From Leptotrichia trevisanii DSM 22070 (GTDB lineage Bacteria > Fusobacteriota > Fusobacteriia > Fusobacteriales > Leptotrichiaceae), in NCBI RefSeq assembly GCF_000482505.1, contig NZ_AXVL01000011.1:39675-103674 (forward strand): a DNA stretch of 64,000 nucleotides. Direction: 5' to 3'. The notes beneath the pieces were generated by a model. It was not told the DNA's origin. It did no database searches and worked only from the letters and a program-made list of their open reading frames with translations. Numbering within the stretch: position 1 is the stretch's first letter; each line of letters begins with the position of its first letter. Below are positions 1-8,294 of the stretch, piece after piece. Both the position numbers and the translations under genes were made by a program.

Positions 1-532
1 CGTCTTCAGGAATTAGCCATCTTCTGTTTCCATAGAAATATTGAAATTTTACAATCATTTCTTTTTCGATATATTTTGTGTCATTTTTCTTTAATTCATT
101 TTTCAAAAAAGAAGAGATTTCCTGTTCTATTATTTCTAGCTGTGTAGATCTGCTTTTTCCTCTTACCAACGAATTAAAGTCTTTGTTTTTATAAAATTTA
201 GACATTGTATAGTTTAAATCGGGATATTTTAGTGACACATTTACATAAGCCAGTTTTATGTCCCTTCCGTTTCCATTTTTCTGCTTCGTTAGTTCAATTT
301 TATTTATTTTATATGTAAGATATTTATAGCTTTCCTGTGAAGTACGCCAGACATTCCTCCATATTAAATGATATTCATTAACTTTTTTTGTATCTTCATT
401 TTTTGCTGCGTTGATATAATCTTCAAAAGCCGATGCTACTGCCTTTTTATCATCATTTTCAGAACCTTCACTAATTCCGCAACTTGTTATAAACATAATT
501 GCCAGCAAAACAAATGATATAAATCTTTTCAT
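1..532 (-). CDS. Putative lipoprotein, cut by the window edge
   Basis: An open frame starts at the ATG at 532, behind a clear AGGAGG Shine-Dalgarno, and runs off the left edge of the window after 177 codons. The N-terminus is a lipoprotein signal: basic MKR, a hydrophobic stretch, then ITSC with the candidate lipidated Cys at residue 18. The rest is charged and hydrophilic with no motif I recognise, so it is probably a small periplasmic or outer-membrane-anchored lipoprotein. It heads a run of minus-strand envelope genes. Function unknown; the C-terminus is not visible. Confidence 0.7.
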   Translation of the reverse strand, partial: MKRFISFVLLAIMFITSCGISEGSENDDKKAVASAFEDYINAAKNEDTKKVNEYHLIWRNVWRTSQESYKYLTYKINKIELTKQKNGNGRDIKLAYVNVSLKYPDLNYTMSKFYKNKDFNSLVRGKSRSTQLEIIEQEISSFLKNELKKNDTKYIEKEMIVKFQYFYGNRRWLIPED

Positions 533-616
533 GATTCCTCCTGATTTTTCTAATAATAAATTTTCCTGGTTACACTAAAAATGCTATATTTTTTAACTTT
601 TTAATCAAAAAGTAAA

Positions 617-1042
617 CTATTTTTTCATATTTTCTGGAGTAGATGTCACATTTTTGGAAAATGTCATTGAAATTCCTGTATCCTGATTATACTGCACTTT
701 TCCATTTTTTACAATAATTTCATCTGATTCCTTGCCATTTCCTACAAGAATGTATCTCCCATTGCCCTTACTTTGCATGTCATAAGTTCCTGCCTTTGTT
801 ATACAGTTCCCGTTAACTACATTGTTAAGGCTTATATAGGCAATATTTCCTTTGATTTCAAAATATGAATTTTCAAAACATTCCTGACCTGCCACCTTTA
901 CAGTCTGCCCTTTTGTAGTCAGCGTTTCCACATTATATTTTCCTGAAATACTGCTTTGGGAAGCTTTCCCCTTTGCTTCACATCCCATACTCATTAAAAT
1001 CATTCCTGCCATCATAGCTAGATTTATTTTTTTATTTTTCAT
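617..1042 (-). CDS. Small putative lipoprotein
   Basis: 141 residues. A signal sequence ends in MSMGC, with the candidate lipobox Cys at residue 21. The mature part is about 120 residues with alternating polar and hydrophobic segments (YFEIKG, AYISLNN, RYILVGNG) suggesting a small beta-sandwich or lipocalin-like fold; that is inference only. A GAGGTG Shine-Dalgarno precedes the ATG. It contains two further Cys residues (in QECFEN and GNCITK) that could form a disulfide. It lies 59 bp downstream of the membrane-protein gene ending at 1102 and is probably co-transcribed. I do not recognise the family. Confidence 0.7.
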   Translation of the reverse strand: MKNKKINLAMMAGMILMSMGCEAKGKASQSSISGKYNVETLTTKGQTVKVAGQECFENSYFEIKGNIAYISLNNVVNGNCITKAGTYDMQSKGNGRYILVGNGKESDEIIVKNGKVQYNQDTGISMTFSKNVTSTPENMKK

Positions 1043-1101
1043 TTTTTCACCTCTGTCTGTATTTAACTATTCAAAATTCCATCAGCTATTTTCTTATCCT
1101 A

Positions 1102-1881
1102 TTAAAATAAATGTATATGTGCTTTACTTCCATATAGTAAAACGAATGTCATAATTGGCATAAAAGGTATAAAAAGAAGCATACTCTGCATTATCTTCAT
1201 TTTAAAAAGCCTAAATTTTACTTTTGGAATCTGCTTTTTCTGAATTATGTCTATCATGTTGTCCACAATTTCTGAGATTCTGCTATTTTCTATCATTATA
1301 TCTGTTTGCGAAGATCCTCCTTTTAAGTTTTTCTCAGGCACAAAACAGATTTCCTTTTTTCCATCAAGAAGATAGATGTGAGATTTAGATCTGATTATTC
1401 GAGTGCCAAATAGAGGAAATAACTCAGTACCCCAGTTATAGCCTTTAATATTCAGTAATTTTCCATTTAAATAAAAATCTTCATTTATTATTTCAAGTGT
1501 ATTTTCTGTTTTTTCTTTTGGATAATAGTATTTGTTCCCGTATGTTATACTTATTACAGCACAGCTAAGTAAAAGCAGTATTCCAATTTTTATCCCGAAA
1601 AATATTAATATTTCTGTTATGGTAAAGCAGATAATATTCAAAACAACTGCTTTTTTCAGATTTTTAGGAACTTCATAAAATACCGTTCCTGTTTCTGTTC
1701 TTTCACGGTAAACTGTATCAGCTGCTAAAATTCCAAGTTTTATTTTCTCTTTAGCTTCATCTTCATGCCTTTGAATAATCTTACGTAAATTTTTTTTGAT
1801 TTTTCTATTTTTCATATCAAAAATAATTATTATACTCAAAACTGCAAAATATATTAATGCAAAAACTAAACTATATAGCAT
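1102..1881 (-). CDS. Membrane protein, paralogue A of a tandem pair
   Basis: 259 residues with an N-terminal membrane segment (about 1-22), a central hydrophobic hairpin (about 75-112) and a C-terminal membrane segment (about 235-253). Between the last two lies a soluble part containing KGYNWGTELFP and SKSHIYLLDGKKEICFVPE, which looks like a small PH- or YcxB-type beta domain (inference). It is a close paralogue of the product of 2019-2786; the two align almost end to end. A GGGAG Shine-Dalgarno precedes the ATG. Directly upstream, 1895-2008 is the relic of a secreted-family gene, so this gene and the relic repeat the order seen at 2019-3465. Function unknown. Confidence 0.75.
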   Translation of the reverse strand: MLYSLVFALIYFAVLSIIIIFDMKNRKIKKNLRKIIQRHEDEAKEKIKLGILAADTVYRERTETGTVFYEVPKNLKKAVVLNIICFTITEILIFFGIKIGILLLLSCAVISITYGNKYYYPKEKTENTLEIINEDFYLNGKLLNIKGYNWGTELFPLFGTRIIRSKSHIYLLDGKKEICFVPEKNLKGGSSQTDIMIENSRISEIVDNMIDIIQKKQIPKVKFRLFKMKIMQSMLLFIPFMPIMTFVLLYGSKAHIHLF

Positions 1882-1894
1882 TTTAAACTCCCTG

Positions 1895-2008
1895 AATTAA
1901 TAAGATATTCCTTGCAATGTTATATGAATTCTGTCAGCATCCACTTTTAAAATTGTTTTCAGTACCTGTTTTTATAAAGATAATATTGTTATACACCATA
2001 TATGCTAC
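1895..2008 (-). pseudogene. Relic of a secreted conserved-domain gene (internal deletion)
   Basis: Read on the minus strand, the last part translates as KQVLKTILKVDADRIHIT followed by LQGISY and a stop. This is nearly the C-terminus of the intact gene at 2803-3465 (ILKVDADRVRIT, AQGISY). Just upstream, in another frame, VAYMVYNNI matches the intact AYMAYNNIS. The two pieces are about 80 codons apart in the intact gene but adjacent here, so the middle has been deleted and the 5' part is gone. It sits exactly where a second copy of the 2803-3465 gene would be if that gene and its membrane-protein neighbour had been duplicated together. Confidence 0.85.
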
Positions 2009-2018
2009 CATTATTTTA

Positions 2019-2786
2019 CTAAAATAAATACATATATGCTTTGCTTTTATACAAAGAAACAAGTATCACAATTGATATAAAAAGTAAAAAAAGAAGTATG
2101 CTCTGCATTTTTTTCATTTTAAAAAGTCTGAATTTTACTTTTGGAATCTGTCTTTTCTGGATTACATCAATAATATCATCTATAATTTTAGAAATTCTGT
2201 CATCTTCTATTATTATATCTACTTGAGATCTTTTTAACTGTCTTTCAGGTACAAAACAGATTTCCTTTTTGCCATCAAGAAGATAAATATGAGATTTAGA
2301 GTATATTATTTGAGTTCCAAATATGGGAAACAATTCAGTTCCCCAGTTATAGCCCTTAATATCCAATAATTTTCCATTTAAGTAAAAGTCTTCATTTATT
2401 ATTTCAAATGTATTTTTTGTTTTTTCTTTTGAATAATAATATTTATATCCATATATCATACTTATTACAGCACAGACTATTAAAAGCAATATTCCAAGTT
2501 TTATTCCCAGAAATATTAATATTAGCATTATGGCAAAGCAAATAAGATTTAAAACAACTGCTTTTTTCAAATCCTCCGGCACTTCATAAAATACTCTTCC
2601 TGTTTCTGTTCTTTCACGGTAAACTGTATCAGCTGATAAAATTCCAAGTTTTATTTTCTCTTTAACCTCATCTTCCTGTTTTTGATTAATTTTACGAAGA
2701 TTTTTTCTGTTTTTTATTTGTTTCACACCAAAAACGATTAATATAACAGCAACTGAAAGATATACTAATGCAATAATTGAATTCAT
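2019..2786 (-). CDS. Membrane protein, paralogue B of a tandem pair
   Basis: 255 residues with the same architecture as the 1102-1881 product: one N-terminal membrane segment, a central hydrophobic hairpin (about 72-108), a soluble segment with KGYNWGTELFP and SKSHIYLLDGKKEICFVPE, and a C-terminal membrane segment. The long identical blocks indicate recent tandem duplication. The ATG is preceded by GGAGGGG. It lies 16 bp downstream of the secreted-family gene at 2803-3465, so the two form a transcription unit. A partnership between secreted and membrane protein is possible, but only gene order supports it. Function unknown. Confidence 0.75.
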   Translation of the reverse strand: MNSIIALVYLSVAVILIVFGVKQIKNRKNLRKINQKQEDEVKEKIKLGILSADTVYRERTETGRVFYEVPEDLKKAVVLNLICFAIMLILIFLGIKLGILLLIVCAVISMIYGYKYYYSKEKTKNTFEIINEDFYLNGKLLDIKGYNWGTELFPIFGTQIIYSKSHIYLLDGKKEICFVPERQLKRSQVDIIIEDDRISKIIDDIIDVIQKRQIPKVKFRLFKMKKMQSILLFLLFISIVILVSLYKSKAYMYLF

Positions 2787-2802
2787 TTCAGTCCCCTCCG
2801 TA

Positions 2803-3465
2803 TTAATAAGATATTCCTTGAGCTGTTATACGGACTCTATCAGCATCCACTTTTAAAATGGCTTCAAGTATTTGTTTTCCTGCCTCCCTTAATTGAGCTG
2901 TAGTCTGTGAATTAGGATTGCTCTGATTTAAGGACTGTCCCACAGCCAAAGTCATTCCAACCATAACCATCTGGTCGTACATACTTTTTTTCTCCCTGTT
3001 GCTCATTCCGTCAAAAAATCCGCTGTTTTCAAGATGAGCCTTGAACTGATCTGCCATAGGTTTCACATAGTCATCATTAAGACTTATATTGTTATATGCC
3101 ATGTATGCTCCTGCTATTACAGCCGCTACTGCTGAAGACAAATCATTTGTCGGTATTCCTACAGAATGGGCTACCTGTGGGAAAGAATCATACAGCTGTT
3201 TTAATGATGCCCTTATTTCCTTTTGCTGGCTTTTTGGATAAGTTGCAACCAATGTTTCCAGTCCATCGGTACTTCCGTCCTGTGTGAAAGTAAGTGATGA
3301 TTTTCCGTAAGATTTACCTTGTGAAGATGAAGTTGTATTTAAAAGTTCCTGCATTATTTCATTTTTAAACATATCGCCATAATCAGCATGAGCTTGTCCT
3401 GAAATTCCAAGTCCCAGTGCTAAAATACTTAAAAGAAATATTTTTTTCATAAATTTTGCTTTCAT
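2803..3465 (-). CDS. Secreted conserved-domain protein (DUF6683-like), copy 1
   Basis: 220 residues. Residues 1-27 form a Sec signal peptide ending QAHA. After a short Ser-rich linker the conserved domain starts near residue 57 and carries the family signature at 94-111 (SFPQVAHSVGIPTNDLSS), followed by AGAYMAYNN and a C-terminus ending AQGISY. The same domain occurs at 5223-5999 and 6108-6884 and as a relic at 1895-2008; the 8295-8573 gene keeps only the N-terminal part. No catalytic motif is evident. I associate the domain with DUF6683, tentatively and from memory. An AGGAGG Shine-Dalgarno precedes the ATG. Probably periplasmic or secreted; function unknown. Confidence 0.75.
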   Translation of the reverse strand: MKAKFMKKIFLLSILALGLGISGQAHADYGDMFKNEIMQELLNTTSSSQGKSYGKSSLTFTQDGSTDGLETLVATYPKSQQKEIRASLKQLYDSFPQVAHSVGIPTNDLSSAVAAVIAGAYMAYNNISLNDDYVKPMADQFKAHLENSGFFDGMSNREKKSMYDQMVMVGMTLAVGQSLNQSNPNSQTTAQLREAGKQILEAILKVDADRVRITAQGISY

Positions 3466-3498
3466 AACTGTTCCTCCTGTAATTTTTTTATTTTACTG

Positions 3499-4233
3499 TT
3501 AATTTAAATTAGATAATTTTTTCTTGTTTTCCTCATATTTTTTACTATTAGTAGATTTTAACATTTCATTATCCTTTTTGACATTTTCTAAAGCTATGTT
3601 ATACAAAAGGGGATTATAGTTTTCTTTTAGAAATTTTTGATTAATTATAAAAGTTTCTACTGCTTTTTCATTATTTCCTGACAATCTGTAAGCCTGTATC
3701 AAATTTTTTTCAATTATTTCTGAAAGTACATTATTTAATACTTTAATATCCTTATATTCAGCATAACTCTGTTTGCCATGTTTTAAAATACCTATTGCTT
3801 TTTCATAATATTCAGCACTTTCCTTATATTTTTTTTCATAAAAGAGAATATCTGCCATCACTCTGTAACCATAGGAATAATCAGGAGCATTTTTTAAAAA
3901 TATTTCTGTAATTTCCTTTGTTCTTTTAAATTCACGGTTTTGATAAAATGCCACAGTTACATAATTACGGTATTTCTCAAGATTTTTGCTGTCCTTTAAA
4001 AATTCCTCTTCCGCTTTTTTTATAACTTCTTCTGATGAAACTTCTTTCTGCTTTTCTATTTCAGAGCTGTCTTTTTCTGAATTTTTTTTATTTTCTTCAG
4101 TTTTGTTTTTATCGCTCTGGCTTGTATCAATATTATTACCTTTTTTTGTTTTATTTTGTTCCTGTTTCTTATTGCAGCTAAAAACAGCAAAAACTATCAT
4201 AGCTATTATTAAAATTTTTTTCAATTTTATCAC
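3499..4233 (-). CDS. TPR-containing lipoprotein
   Basis: 244 residues. The N-terminus is a lipoprotein signal with the candidate Cys at residue 20 (AVFSC), followed by a Lys/Glu/Ser-rich linker (about 21-75) poor in hydrophobic residues. The rest is helical with tetratricopeptide-like spacing, for example APDYSYGYRVMADILFYEKK and YKESAEYYEKAI. TPR lipoproteins usually act as scaffolds in the periplasm or at the outer membrane. It lies 33 bp downstream of the secreted-family gene's stop on the other side (order on the minus strand: this gene, then 2803-3465). The specific partner is unknown. Confidence 0.7.
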   Translation of the reverse strand: MIKLKKILIIAMIVFAVFSCNKKQEQNKTKKGNNIDTSQSDKNKTEENKKNSEKDSSEIEKQKEVSSEEVIKKAEEEFLKDSKNLEKYRNYVTVAFYQNREFKRTKEITEIFLKNAPDYSYGYRVMADILFYEKKYKESAEYYEKAIGILKHGKQSYAEYKDIKVLNNVLSEIIEKNLIQAYRLSGNNEKAVETFIINQKFLKENYNPLLYNIALENVKKDNEMLKSTNSKKYEENKKKLSNLN

Positions 4234-4318
4234 TTCCCCAATGAATACAGAATTTTTTATGTTTTTTATTTTCTTAACAGTCCTTCTTAAACTTTTGCTT
4301 TGTAAATATTGGCTTCAC

Positions 4319-5131
4319 TTAATTTCCATAATTCTTACCTATCAAAGAAATCAGATATATCATAAAAGAAACATAAATCGCCACTATCGTTAAAAGATGC
4401 AATGGATAAAAGAAATAAAACATATATTTTGTAAATTTGTTATGAATACCCTGCTTTCCGTTGTAAAGCCATATTATCGGCAGTGAAAATATCGCAAATA
4501 TCTGTGTTTTTATAAATATTTCATTTCCAAAAAAGTTAAACGGAAATTCAAGTCCAGGCATAACAAATACGTTTAGAAACACCATTAATACAGCTTGAAA
4601 TATTATGTTTTTGTAATTTTTCCCCCTGAAAAAATAGAATATCAGAATAATTGCAATCCCATATCCTAAATAATCACTTCTTGCAAAATGTGCAATTATG
4701 ATGGTTAAAATACTTATGGCAGCTTTTACAAAAAATTTTATTATTTTATTCATATTTTCTGATTTTTCCGTCTTTTCCAGTAAATTCATTCCACATAAGG
4801 CAATTCCGAAAGTCCATAATACATTGTTATATGGATAAAATACCATTATTTCTCCTCTTAATGCCAGACTTGCAAAAAGATTGAACGGAATTTCCGAAAT
4901 AGCTGCAAAAATAAAAATACGTATTAAATATTTTTTTCTGTTTTTAGTCCTGTAAAATCCTTCCGTAAGCATAAAGGCAAAAATTGGAAAGGCAAGTCTT
5001 CCAAGCACATTTAACCATATCTGATTAGGAAAAAATATATTCCATAAATGATCTGCCACCATAAATGCCATTGCCAGAATATGTAGTGTAAAAGAATTTA
5101 TCCCTCTAGAAAATATAACTTTTTTATTCAT
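4319..5131 (-). CDS. TraX-like polytopic membrane protein
   Basis: 270 residues with about seven hydrophobic segments. The N-terminal region (FTLHILAMAFMVADHLWNIF, LGRLAFPIFAFMLTEGFYRT, KYLIRIFIFAAISEIPFN) matches the pattern of the TraX family. TraX is the F-plasmid pilin N-acetyltransferase, but chromosomal homologues are common in low-GC bacteria and generally of unknown role; some resemble acyltransferase-3 proteins. No conjugation genes are nearby, so a pilin role is unlikely. An envelope-modifying acyltransferase activity would be inference. A hairpin at 5160-5190 separates it from the next upstream gene. Confidence 0.75.
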   Translation of the reverse strand: MNKKVIFSRGINSFTLHILAMAFMVADHLWNIFFPNQIWLNVLGRLAFPIFAFMLTEGFYRTKNRKKYLIRIFIFAAISEIPFNLFASLALRGEIMVFYPYNNVLWTFGIALCGMNLLEKTEKSENMNKIIKFFVKAAISILTIIIAHFARSDYLGYGIAIILIFYFFRGKNYKNIIFQAVLMVFLNVFVMPGLEFPFNFFGNEIFIKTQIFAIFSLPIIWLYNGKQGIHNKFTKYMFYFFYPLHLLTIVAIYVSFMIYLISLIGKNYGN

Positions 5132-5159
5132 TTTTTGCTCCTAATTTTTCTTTTCTGTT

Positions 5160-5190
5160 AATAAGGGGTAAATGAGCTGAACCCCTTATT
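5160..5190 (-). terminator. Strong inverted repeat between genes, possible terminator
   Basis: A perfect 10-bp stem (AATAAGGGGT at 5160-5169, ACCCCTTATT at 5181-5190) with an 11-nt loop lies in the gap between the 5223-5999 and 4319-5131 genes. It lacks a strong T-run on either strand, so it could be a weak terminator or an mRNA-stabilising hairpin. Confidence 0.45.
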
Positions 5191-5222
5191 GTATTTTGCG
5201 AATATAAAACTATTCTTTTTAT

Positions 5223-5999
5223 TTAATAAACAAGCCCTGATGATGTTATTTTCACTTTGCTTGCATTTACTTTAAGAACACCTTCAAGTACTTCTTTTCC
5301 CGCTCTTCTTAATTGAGCGGTAACTTTTGCATTTGGATTTTGCTGATTTTGGGACTGATTTACAGCCAAAGTCATTCCTATTATTACCATTTGGTCATAA
5401 ATATACTTTTTATCACTGTCACTCATTTTATCAAACTCAGTTACACTTTCTAGAGCTTCCTTAAACTGTTTTGCCATAGGTTTCATATAACTGTCATTTA
5501 AACTGACATTGTTATAAGCCATATATGCTCCAGCCAATATAGCAACCATTCCTGAAGACAGGTCATTTGTAGGTATTCCTACAGAACGTGCTACTTGAGG
5601 GAATGAATCATACATTTTTTTTAGATAAATTTTTGCTTCCGCTCTCTGTTTTGACGGATAGTTATTCACAAGATAATCAAGCCCTCTTGTACTTCCATCC
5701 GATTTAAAAGTTATTTTGGCTTTTTTTGCCGGTTTTGGTTTAGACGATGTTTGCGATGATGATGATGATGATTTACTTTTACTGCTTCCTGTACTCTTAG
5801 AGCTTGAACTCTTTTCAAGAATATCGTTGGTACCAGTAACTTGATTGTAATAATCAAATGTTCTTTTTAATGTATCATTTTGTATATGAAAAAGGTTATA
5901 GTCAAAATCATATCCTGCAAATGCGTGTGCAGGTCGCGATACAAATAATCCTGCTCCAATAACTGTTGTAACAAATAGTTTTTTTAAATTTATTTTCAT
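5223..5999 (-). CDS. Secreted conserved-domain protein (DUF6683-like), copy 2
   Basis: 258 residues. The signal peptide (about 1-26) ends PAHA. A variable segment follows, then a Ser/Lys-rich linker (about 62-95) encoded partly by an in-frame run of TCA codons. The conserved domain follows from ITFKSDGSTRGLDYLV, with SFPQVARSVGIPTNDLSS and AGAYMAYNN. The C-terminus is ITSSGLVY. It is closest to the 6108-6884 product: the domain is nearly identical and the linker diverges, the usual pattern of a tandem family whose exposed N-terminal part varies. Probably secreted or periplasmic. No enzymatic motif seen; function unknown. Confidence 0.75.
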   Translation of the reverse strand: MKINLKKLFVTTVIGAGLFVSRPAHAFAGYDFDYNLFHIQNDTLKRTFDYYNQVTGTNDILEKSSSSKSTGSSKSKSSSSSSQTSSKPKPAKKAKITFKSDGSTRGLDYLVNNYPSKQRAEAKIYLKKMYDSFPQVARSVGIPTNDLSSGMVAILAGAYMAYNNVSLNDSYMKPMAKQFKEALESVTEFDKMSDSDKKYIYDQMVIIGMTLAVNQSQNQQNPNAKVTAQLRRAGKEVLEGVLKVNASKVKITSSGLVY

Positions 6000-6107
6000 A
6001 ATTTTTCCTCCTAAATTGAATTATATATTTTCATTTTTTTGTTTTTTGTTTTTTTTCATTATTACTACATACTGTTATAAAACTTCTTATTTTTATAATT
6101 ATTTATT

Positions 6108-6884
6108 TTAAAAAGAAAGTCCTGATGCCGTTATTCTTACTTTACTTGCACTTACTCCAAGAAGTCCTTCAAGCACCTGTTTACCTGCATTTCTTAACTG
6201 AGCGGTAACTTTTGCATTTGGTTTTTGCTGATTTTGGTACTGATTTATGGTTAAAGTCATTCCTATTATTACCATTTGGTCATATATATATTTTTTATCA
6301 CTGTCACTCATTTTATCAAAGTCATCTACACCTTGAAGCACTGTTTTTAACTGATTTTGCATAGGTTTCATATAATCATCATTCAGACTTACATTGTTAT
6401 ATGCCATATATGCTCCTGCTATTGCAGCTGCCAGTCCTGAAGACAGGTCATTTGTAGGTATTCCTACTGAACGTGCTACCTGCGGGAAAGAATCCTGCAT
6501 CTGTTTCAGGTATGTTCTTGCTTCTCCTCTCTGTTTTGACGGATAGTTATTAACAAAATAATCAAGTCCTCTTGTATTTCCGTCCGATTTAAAAGTAATA
6601 TTTGCTTTTGTTGTTTTTGGGGCTGTAGTTGAAGTTGCTGAACTTCCCGTTGTTTTTGTAGTTGTTTTTTTAGAATTTGATTTTTTCTTTGAAGAATAAT
6701 CTCCTTTTTTAATGTGGCTTATTACTTCACTACCAAGTAAATAATTTCTTGTACTATTTATCACATTGTTTGTATAGTTAAAACTGTCTGACATATCATA
6801 ATAAAATGCCTGTGCAGGCTGCGATACAAATACTCCCATTCCAATAACTGCTGTAACAAATAGCTTTTTTAAATTTATTTCCAT
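6108..6884 (-). CDS. Secreted conserved-domain protein (DUF6683-like), copy 3
   Basis: 258 residues. The signal peptide (about 1-26) ends PAQA. The middle is rich in Lys/Ser/Thr (about 62-95), then comes the family domain: ITFKSDGNTRGLDYFV, SFPQVARSVGIPTNDLSS, AGAYMAYNN, ending ITASGLSF. A GGAGGAAT Shine-Dalgarno precedes the ATG. About 68 bp upstream (6952-6968) is one copy of the 11-bp-period direct repeat shared with several neighbouring genes, so this gene is probably under the same regulator. The next family member (5223-5999) follows on the same strand. Function unknown. Confidence 0.75.
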   Translation of the reverse strand: MEINLKKLFVTAVIGMGVFVSQPAQAFYYDMSDSFNYTNNVINSTRNYLLGSEVISHIKKGDYSSKKKSNSKKTTTKTTGSSATSTTAPKTTKANITFKSDGNTRGLDYFVNNYPSKQRGEARTYLKQMQDSFPQVARSVGIPTNDLSSGLAAAIAGAYMAYNNVSLNDDYMKPMQNQLKTVLQGVDDFDKMSDSDKKYIYDQMVIIGMTLTINQYQNQQKPNAKVTAQLRNAGKQVLEGLLGVSASKVRITASGLSF

Positions 6885-6951
6885 AATTATTCCTCCTAAA
6901 AATTTTATTTTTTATGATTTCTATTATTTGATTATACTGTATATTTTTTAG

Positions 6952-6968
6952 ATTAAAAGAACATTAGA
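6952..6968 (-). promoter_or_regulatory. Direct-repeat promoter element, site 1
   Basis: Read toward the gene at 6108-6884 the site is TCTAATGTTCTTTTAAT, two hexamers (TCTAAT, TTTAAT) with an 11-bp period. The -10 position 10 nt further holds TACAGT, and TATAAT lies slightly downstream. It fits consensus TCTMATNTTMYTTTAAT found at six sites in this window. Confidence 0.55.
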
Positions 6969-6980
6969 GCTTTTTCCTTT

Positions 6981-7811
6981 CTATTTATTTTTTGATGTTT
7001 TTTTAAATATGAGATTACTCTCAGGAACTCCGATATAGAGAGTCTGCTCGTTATCCATAAGCGTTATTACATCGGCATTGCTTAAATCATATAAAAAATC
7101 TTTATCACTGTCGCTCAGTTCACTTTCTTTTTTCAGCAGAATGTTCAAATTATCTATTTCAAAAGAAATCCTGTGATTTTTCAGGGAATATTTTCCCAAA
7201 TATTTTTTCCCATTTTTTCCTGTTATAAAAACATTTCCTTTATCAAGTTTTATTGAAATTTTACTGTTTTTAAGTTCAAGCCCTGCAATATTTACAAGAG
7301 CCCATTCATTAGCCATTATTTTTTTCTCAAAATCTTCAATATTACTAAAAAATGAAAATCTTTCTTTATATTTTTCTTTAGAATATTTTTCCATATTATT
7401 TAACATAAAGCTATCCCCTTTTTCAAAGCTGTTTTTCAAAAAATCGGGAGTATCCTTTCTGTATATGAGATATACAGTTTCATAATTTTTGTTATCCACA
7501 TAGACAGGATAATAGCCGTAATCAGAATTTCCTAACGACAGCATAGGTGAAAGGATTGCTTTAACTGTTCCATTTTTGAGATTCTGCACCATGATATCAC
7601 TGTCCTTATATTCAGTCGCTTTGAAAATAGTATAAGCGGGAGAATGCTCCATTTTTCCGGCAAATTCCCTGTCAATCTCATTGGATACACCTACTTCTAA
7701 TATATATCCCTTGTCTATTATGTCTTTTTTTGAAGGTTTTCCACAGGAAATAAATATTATTCCAAAAAGTAGAAAAATCATAAATCCTGTCAATTTTTTA
7801 ATTTTTATCAT
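6981..7811 (-). CDS. Putative lipoprotein of unknown function
   Basis: 276 residues with a lipoprotein signal ending IFISC (candidate lipidated Cys 23). The N-terminal half (ILEVGVSNEIDREFAGKM, AYTIFKATEYKDSD, GTVKAILSPMLS, YYPVYVDNKNYETVYLIYRK) reads somewhat like a periplasmic solute-binding or phosphonate-binding fold. The C-terminal part (GKNGKKYLGKYSLKNHRISF) is beta-rich. I would not assign a substrate. It overlaps the upstream gene 7798-8211 by 14 bp, indicating one transcription unit; that unit is preceded by the shared regulatory motif at 8275-8291. An envelope role is likely. Confidence 0.65.
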   Translation of the reverse strand: MIKIKKLTGFMIFLLFGIIFISCGKPSKKDIIDKGYILEVGVSNEIDREFAGKMEHSPAYTIFKATEYKDSDIMVQNLKNGTVKAILSPMLSLGNSDYGYYPVYVDNKNYETVYLIYRKDTPDFLKNSFEKGDSFMLNNMEKYSKEKYKERFSFFSNIEDFEKKIMANEWALVNIAGLELKNSKISIKLDKGNVFITGKNGKKYLGKYSLKNHRISFEIDNLNILLKKESELSDSDKDFLYDLSNADVITLMDNEQTLYIGVPESNLIFKKTSKNK

Positions 7812-8211
7812 GCTGTTTTCTCCTTCCTATCAATAAATTTACACCAAGCCCCACAAGAAATATTACATCCAATAAACCTATGGCAAAATAAGCATAATAA
7901 GTTGGTAAAAATTCTTCATCTCCTGCTGATGAAACTAAATATTTATACGATATTAAAAATATTAGTATTTTTAATATTACACCAATTATTGTTAAAATTA
8001 TCAAAGCCTTTTTTCCTATTCCTGCTTTTGCATAAAAATATGATAAAAATATATTAAGCAAAATTAATATAAGATTTTCCGAGTATATACCTCTAATCAT
8101 TTTCAAATTACTTAAAACTGATACTTCTAATACAGCCAGAAAAAATAGTACCAGAATATTAAAACAGAGCAGATGAATAAAATACAGGCTTCCAAAAAAT
8201 ATTTTTTTCAT
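7798..8211 (-). CDS. Small polytopic membrane protein
   Basis: 137 residues, hydrophobic, with four predicted membrane segments: about 8-32, 40-62, 66-88 and 103-127 (AIGLLDVIFLVGLGVNLLIG). There is no catalytic motif and no family I can name. It overlaps the downstream lipoprotein gene by 14 bp and is probably translationally coupled to it. The upstream 8275-8291 element, with TATCAT 10 nt downstream, gives it a candidate regulated promoter. Function unknown. Confidence 0.65.
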   Translation of the reverse strand: MKKIFFGSLYFIHLLCFNILVLFFLAVLEVSVLSNLKMIRGIYSENLILILLNIFLSYFYAKAGIGKKALIILTIIGVILKILIFLISYKYLVSSAGDEEFLPTYYAYFAIGLLDVIFLVGLGVNLLIGRRKQHDKN

Positions 8212-8274
8212 TTTTCCTCCTTATTCAAACACTAATTAATCAGTCATTTTTCAATTTTATGATATGTAATATAG

Positions 8275-8291
8275 ATTAAAATAAAATGAGA
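8275..8291 (-). promoter_or_regulatory. Direct-repeat promoter element, site 2
   Basis: Read toward the gene at 7798-8211 the site is TCTCATTTTATTTTAAT, followed after exactly 10 nt by TATCAT as -10. There is no recognisable -35, which suits an activator-dependent promoter. Confidence 0.6.
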
Positions 8292-8294
8292 ATT

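Noticed and set aside
4319..5131. TraX-like gene as evidence for a conjugative element
   Set aside because: No other conjugation, relaxase or integration gene is near; chromosomal TraX homologues are common.
5755..5780. GAT/TCA trinucleotide run in the secreted-family gene as a phase-variation tract
   Set aside because: Trinucleotide changes keep frame, so it would only lengthen the Ser linker.
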